64,000 bases of DNA. It comes from Trichomonas vaginalis G3 (lineage: Eukaryota; Parabasalia; Trichomonadida; Trichomonadidae). How positions within the stretch are numbered: the stretch's first letter is position 1; every line of letters begins with the position of its first letter. The position numbers were made by a program, and so were the translations under genes. Location of the stretch: assembly GCF_026262505.1 (NCBI RefSeq), contig NC_067205.1, positions 22,415,585 to 22,479,584 of the forward strand. The letters run 5' to 3'. The notes below the pieces were generated by a model that was not told the origin of the DNA, made no database searches, and saw only the letters and a program-made list of their open reading frames with translations. Below are positions 60,225 through 64,000 of the stretch, one piece after another.

Positions 60225-61538
60225 TTATTGAATAATAGCAGAAATAATATCGGGGAATGTAGCATCAGGAGTAAGCAGGGAATTAATCTGGTCATTGTCT
60301 GTATCTAATGCTCCGTCCTGGGAAACGCGAATGCGGATATGAGCTGGTCTATCACCAACCCAGTAGTTTGCGGCCAAAGAGAAATCACTCATTGGAGCGA
60401 TATCGACCATAGTATTTGTCTTAACGTCTTCTTCTGTCTGTGAAAAAGCCTCAATTATGATTGAGCACCAAAGAGCGGCTTTCTTGAGGATTGAGATAAT
60501 CTCTGGGAACGACTCAGGTCTGCCGAGTGGTAATCTGGCCAATTTAACGGAATGTACGCAATTTCCATTTCTTGATTCGTTATCATTGAGGATTAAGCGG
60601 ACAGTCTTGCCACCAACGGTTCCGTATACATCGGACTTCAATTGTATCATCTGAGATATCGTAGATGAAACCAAAAATTCGATATTAAATCTGATTCCAC
60701 ACTTATCTTGGATATCTTTCAATTGTGAGACAGGGAATATGATTGGTGGGTCAACAACGATCATTGGCATATGATGGTTTTGCTCAAAATAGTCATAAGT
60801 TAACAATGCTTCGAATTTATCAGCAAATGGGAAGTGTAAACCGCCTAATGACATTTTAAAATCAATTGGGCAGTTAGGAATAGTAAATAACTGTATTGGT
60901 GTCGCATGTGATTCATGAGATTCTTTTTCAATTGAATCTAATCTTGCTGCAATGGAGAAAAGATGTGACATGTGCGAGCGATTATCATTATCAAAAAATT
61001 CTACAATCTCTGGAAGATCATAAACGTCATTTCTTCCTCCATATGAAAGAGTTAATCTTGCTGAGCTGATTTTTTCTTGGTTTTCAACGAGAAGTTCTAA
61101 AAGAAATCCATTGCCACTGATATTAAGTTCATCTTTTCCATTTGGACCTGGTAAAATGTCTGAACTTAGTCCACTGTTAGTTGCTTCTTGTTTAAGCCAT
61201 TCTGCAATACCGTGATGAGTATATCTAGAAGGATCTTGTCTATAACGATCGATTAAAGAGAGTGATTGATAAATAGAATCAACAACTCTCCATGTCTTTG
61301 TATCATTTGATTGAGATGCACTTCCTGGAGCACCTTCCTTTCCAACTAATGCTTTAAGATGAGTTTCTTGTTTCTGGATTGCTTCTTGGAGAGTTCTAAC
61401 TGATTGAAGGATTAAGAAACTCTTTCCGTAAGCATGTGCTGGACCAAGAGCTTGTGCAGCACCTGGACCATTTAAATCATCACAAAGTTCTATAAGACCG
61501 CGCTTGATTTGCGTAACAAGCTCTCCAAAAGTTTTCAT
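60225..61538 (-). CDS. MED1-like protein (Mediator subunit 1 type)
   Basis: 437 residues. Helical N-terminus (TFGELVTQIKRGLIELC...), then from about 150 an alpha/beta part with SSARLTLSYGGRNDVYDLPEIVEFFDNDNRSHMSHLFSIAARLDSIEKE. This fits the central pattern of the Med1 family (V-x-V-x-Y-x-G-x-x-x-x-S-x-x-L...LR-x-x-x-x-x-F-x-x-H-L-x-x-L), and a later beta-rich part follows. Mediator links activators and RNA polymerase II in the nucleus. Similarity by eye is weak but spans the right order; it could be another helical scaffold. The very end is hydrophobic (PDIISAIIQ). Confidence 0.4.
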   Translation of the reverse strand: MKTFGELVTQIKRGLIELCDDLNGPGAAQALGPAHAYGKSFLILQSVRTLQEAIQKQETHLKALVGKEGAPGSASQSNDTKTWRVVDSIYQSLSLIDRYRQDPSRYTHHGIAEWLKQEATNSGLSSDILPGPNGKDELNISGNGFLLELLVENQEKISSARLTLSYGGRNDVYDLPEIVEFFDNDNRSHMSHLFSIAARLDSIEKESHESHATPIQLFTIPNCPIDFKMSLGGLHFPFADKFEALLTYDYFEQNHHMPMIVVDPPIIFPVSQLKDIQDKCGIRFNIEFLVSSTISQMIQLKSDVYGTVGGKTVRLILNDNESRNGNCVHSVKLARLPLGRPESFPEIISILKKAALWCSIIIEAFSQTEEDVKTNTMVDIAPMSDFSLAANYWVGDRPAHIRIRVSQDGALDTDNDQINSLLTPDATFPDIISAIIQ

Positions 61539-61598
61539 TATCCTGTCACATTTTTTTCTTCAACAAAAAAGTGTCAATTACTAAAAAGGTGACATTAA

Positions 61599-61868
61599 AT
61601 GGACAAATTCCCATTCAACGACCACGATCCATATTATATGAATCTTCGCGAAATGATCGGCCACAAGGTTTTCATTAAGCTCGAAAATAACAGAGAATTG
61701 GAAGGAACATTAATGAGCCTTGATCAATTCGGTAATCTCGTTCTCAATGATACAGTCGAACTCCAACCAGGTTCGATCGTTCCAAGAAATTATCAGCCAA
61801 AAAAATTAGGTACAGCTGTCGTTCGTTCCCCTCATATCTTATCAACTAACTTAGTTAGAACAACCTAA
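61599..61868 (+). CDS. LSm protein (LSm1-like)
   Basis: 89 residues. The Sm1 motif is complete: LREMIGHKVFIKLENNRELEGTLMSLDQFGNLVLNDTVEL (about 17-56), with the D-x-F/Y-x-N-L-V-L signature of the RNA-binding loop. The Sm2 motif follows at the end (KLGTAVVRSPHILSTNLV, normally IRG-x-x-V). The DQF-x-NLVL-x-(D/Q)TVE wording is most like LSm1, the mRNA-decay ring subunit, but the C-terminal extension of LSm1 is missing and the RG of Sm2 reads RS. The gene is divergent from the MED1-like gene, 60 bp apart, so they may share a promoter region. Confidence 0.8.
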   Translation: MDKFPFNDHDPYYMNLREMIGHKVFIKLENNRELEGTLMSLDQFGNLVLNDTVELQPGSIVPRNYQPKKLGTAVVRSPHILSTNLVRTT

Positions 61869-62505
61869 ACTTCTAATAACTTAGGAGTATACAGCCAGAT
61901 CCTACAGATTCATGAAATTTACTAAATTGTTAACCATACTCTTCAAATTACAAACTTTTTTCAATAAATCAAATAAAATACCTCTATATGATAATGAATC
62001 TACGCTATGAGCTCATAAATAATAATTCTATGCTTTATAGTTTCATAATTCATTAAATTATCCATAATAATTTTGAAAATATAAATTTAAATTTTTCATA
62101 ACCACTTCCCTATCTTACCCTATACTAACAATATGAACTTGCACATCAAAACTACATAATGGTATATTATTCATTATGATTTTCCAGTTTTCAATTTATT
62201 CCTCTAAAAACACCTTTTATAATAAATTACATGCAATATATATATGAGGTAAAGATTATATGTTTTTGAAATTATTGTTTAAACTCATAGATAAGATATA
62301 AATTTGAAATATTTTCTCAACACTTTAATGCAATAATCTTAAAATAAAGAGAGATACTGTTTTCATTGGTTTATTAAACACATAATTATGAATCTCAGGA
62401 ATAAACATCCAAAATAAAACAATTAATCATGATTTATTTATTAAAAAAACAGTAAAAATTAAGTTATTTTTTTCGAAATGAGTATCAAACAAACATTATT
62501 TTTAC
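61869..62505. other. Intergenic, AT-rich
   Basis: Between convergent 3' ends; no gene, RNA or repeat recognised. Confidence 0.5.
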
Positions 62506-63945
62506 TTACATAACATTGCATTGATTAGCATTCATATATCCTTCATCTGATTTATTTTTCTGCAAAGCCTCTCTTACTTCCATTTCATTTGCAGCAATAT
62601 CTATATCAGTACAAGCCATAGGAGACCACATCTGTGCGAAATCATCCATTCCACACGTGACAAGGAATTTCTTTTCCCTGTGAGAGATAATTGATTCGAC
62701 ATGTCCGTGATGTCCACTCAAAACTTTCTTAACATTTCCATCATTCGCATCATACAAATACACCAAAGCATCATCGCTTCCTGTTGCCACGAAATTACCA
62801 AACCATCTGACAGGGGAAGGAGAATCCAAACAAATATGAGAATTAAGAACTTTTATACATCCTGGAGCTTCCTTGACTGTTTCTTTTTTATGTGGTTGAG
62901 GCATTTCTGGTCTGTTTTTGATGGCCTCGCGAAGATTAACTAAGTCAATGTTGCCGTCATCAGATACGTAATCAGAAATTCTAATGTTATATTTCTTGTC
63001 AGATAAATCATCTTTGTTTTCTATTTTTGATGGAAAAATTTCGTAGTTTTCGGATGTTTCGAAGAGATGAACTGATCCTCCATGAACTGATGCGGCAATT
63101 CGCTCTCCGTATTCATCAAAAGCAAGATGAGAGATACCAACTTGTTTGTTATAAGCTTCTCTAACTGAAAATCCGTATTGTTTTGAAGGATCCATTTTTC
63201 TGAGGTCTAATAAAATAATTGTTCCGTCATCTCTTGAAACAGCAAATCGTTTCTTATCTATTGGATGGACATCCATAGATAGAATGTGTGGATCACCTTC
63301 TGAGTAGTTTAGAAGCAATGATTCAGTATGAATTTCTTGATTTGGAGTTATTTTTGGTATAACAGTTGGAGGATCTTTACGGGATTCTACTTCCTTTCGT
63401 ACAACATCTATGTATGATTCTGGAACAAGTGGAACGTCAATAAAAGAAGATGAAGGGTAATTTTGTCTGATATCAAATAAATGAAGAGAATTATCATCTG
63501 AACATGTAATAAATGTATTAGGATCAATAATAATTGATGAAATCACTTTTCCTTTATGATGATTTTCATATAAAGTACTAACAATGCCTGTTTGATTTAA
63601 TTCAATGAGTTGAACAGTTGCATCATTACCACCTGCAATAAATTTATTGGATGATAGGAAATTAGTAGTTAAAATTCTTTGACAATTCGGTTTTATAATT
63701 GATTGAGGTTTGGAGAGTCGAGTCCCAATATCCCAAAGTAATATAAAACCAAGATCACAACTTGTGATTAGTTTATCTCCATAAGAATTTATAGAGGCAG
63801 TAGGAACGAAGGATTTATGACCGCCAAATTGCTGAACTAACTTCAAAGAGGTAACAAGATTTATATTATCATAAAAGAAATCTTCGAAGGCAGTTATATC
63901 GCCTTCATGATTATTTTTCCATAGTATCTCTGACATCCTTTTCAT
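62506..63945 (-). CDS. WD40-repeat protein, DCAF8-like
   Basis: 479 residues with about seven WD40 blades. Clear ones are at about 43-75 (GGHKSFVPTASINSYGDKLITSCDLGFILLWD), 133-165 (HHKGKVISSIIIDPNTFITCSDDNSLHLFDIR), 225-255 (ILSMDVHPIDKKRFAVSRDDGTIILLDLR) and 410-440 (SGHHGHVESIISHREKKFLVTCGMDDFAQMW). Two blades end in DIR/DLR, the WDxR-box type of CUL4-DDB1 substrate receptors. The order N-terminal helix, propeller, insertion, last two blades fits the DCAF5/6/8 group. A role in ubiquitination is therefore inferred. The first ATG is used; a second in-frame Met lies three codons on. Confidence 0.6.
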   Translation of the reverse strand: MKRMSEILWKNNHEGDITAFEDFFYDNINLVTSLKLVQQFGGHKSFVPTASINSYGDKLITSCDLGFILLWDIGTRLSKPQSIIKPNCQRILTTNFLSSNKFIAGGNDATVQLIELNQTGIVSTLYENHHKGKVISSIIIDPNTFITCSDDNSLHLFDIRQNYPSSSFIDVPLVPESYIDVVRKEVESRKDPPTVIPKITPNQEIHTESLLLNYSEGDPHILSMDVHPIDKKRFAVSRDDGTIILLDLRKMDPSKQYGFSVREAYNKQVGISHLAFDEYGERIAASVHGGSVHLFETSENYEIFPSKIENKDDLSDKKYNIRISDYVSDDGNIDLVNLREAIKNRPEMPQPHKKETVKEAPGCIKVLNSHICLDSPSPVRWFGNFVATGSDDALVYLYDANDGNVKKVLSGHHGHVESIISHREKKFLVTCGMDDFAQMWSPMACTDIDIAANEMEVREALQKNKSDEGYMNANQCNVM

Positions 63946-63967
63946 TTTTTTTGGAAAAAAATTGCCA

Positions 63968-64000
63968 ATGATGTCAAATTTTGCAAAAATGGTTCCGCTG
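63968..64000 (+). CDS. Possible start of a further gene at the edge
   Basis: ATGATGTCAAATTTTGCAAA begins a frame that stays open to the window edge (11 codons). It is divergent from the WD40 gene, about 20 bp apart. Too short to judge. Confidence 0.2.
   Translation, partial: MMSNFAKMVPL

Noticed and set aside
62701-62943. Plus-strand frame within the WD40 gene
   Set aside because: Antisense shadow with no similarity.

Overview
The window is AT-rich, essentially intronless nuclear DNA of a parabasalid protist, most likely Trichomonas vaginalis. The evidence is compact host genes without introns, very short 5' leaders with TCA(T)(T/A)-type initiators, a trichomonad-style papain-family protease gene, and above all three large Polinton/Maverick-type elements, which are very abundant in this species. 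No tools were used; all family assignments come from reading motifs.

Layout. 1-~3976: right-hand part of a Polinton-type element (P0) with a phage-like fibre gene, virion-like small genes and a D12-class adenine-N6 DNA methyltransferase. ~3977-15397: host genes: a 5'-truncated cathepsin L-like protease, a chromo-shadow/SIM protein, ribosomal protein eL38, a coiled-coil protein, CHMP1 (ESCRT-III), an adenylate-kinase-7-like protein without a P-loop, a beta-helix surface-protein fragment and a SANT/MCRS1-like protein. A possible TTAA-flanked 1-kb element lies at 11918-12955.

15404-36934: Polinton P1, with 305-bp terminal inverted repeats (TIRs) and the 6-bp target duplication TTGCAC. The left half (plus strand) has a protein-primed DNA polymerase carrying an HNH-like zinc module and an integrase. 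The right half (minus strand) has fibre, virion proteins, packaging ATPase and capsid. Between them lies a ~6.4-kb module (22777-29160) absent from its sister: two KilA-N genes, an archaeo-eukaryotic primase, an SF3 helicase, and arrays of 88/121-bp repeats in opposite orientations at its two sides. 36941-39034: one host coiled-coil gene. 39041-56955: Polinton P2, same family, opposite orientation, target duplication TTATAT, without the primase-helicase module. A ~2-kb non-autonomous transposon (39641-41637) has entered its left-end gene; this insert contains about 18 hairpins of two alternating types.

57068-64000: host genes: a Rab GTPase, a tail-anchored HeH/LEM-like protein, RNase H2 subunit B, a MED1-like protein, an LSm protein, a WD40 (DCAF8-like) protein, and the possible start of a further gene at the edge.

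The Polintons are treated as fossils: P1 has roughly ten breaks, P2 roughly a dozen plus the insertion, and the visible part of P0 a few. The near-identical TIRs and intact target duplications say they are young. The most unusual signals are: (1) the alternating hairpin array; (2) tiny GC-rich 5-bp-stem hairpins present in one Polinton copy and absent from the same place in the other; (3) the two KilA-N genes with identical flanks but a wholly different DNA-binding core; (4) the nested primase-helicase module with inverted repeat arrays; (5) a start-codon-spanning T-rich/TAAATG signal shared by genes of all three elements.
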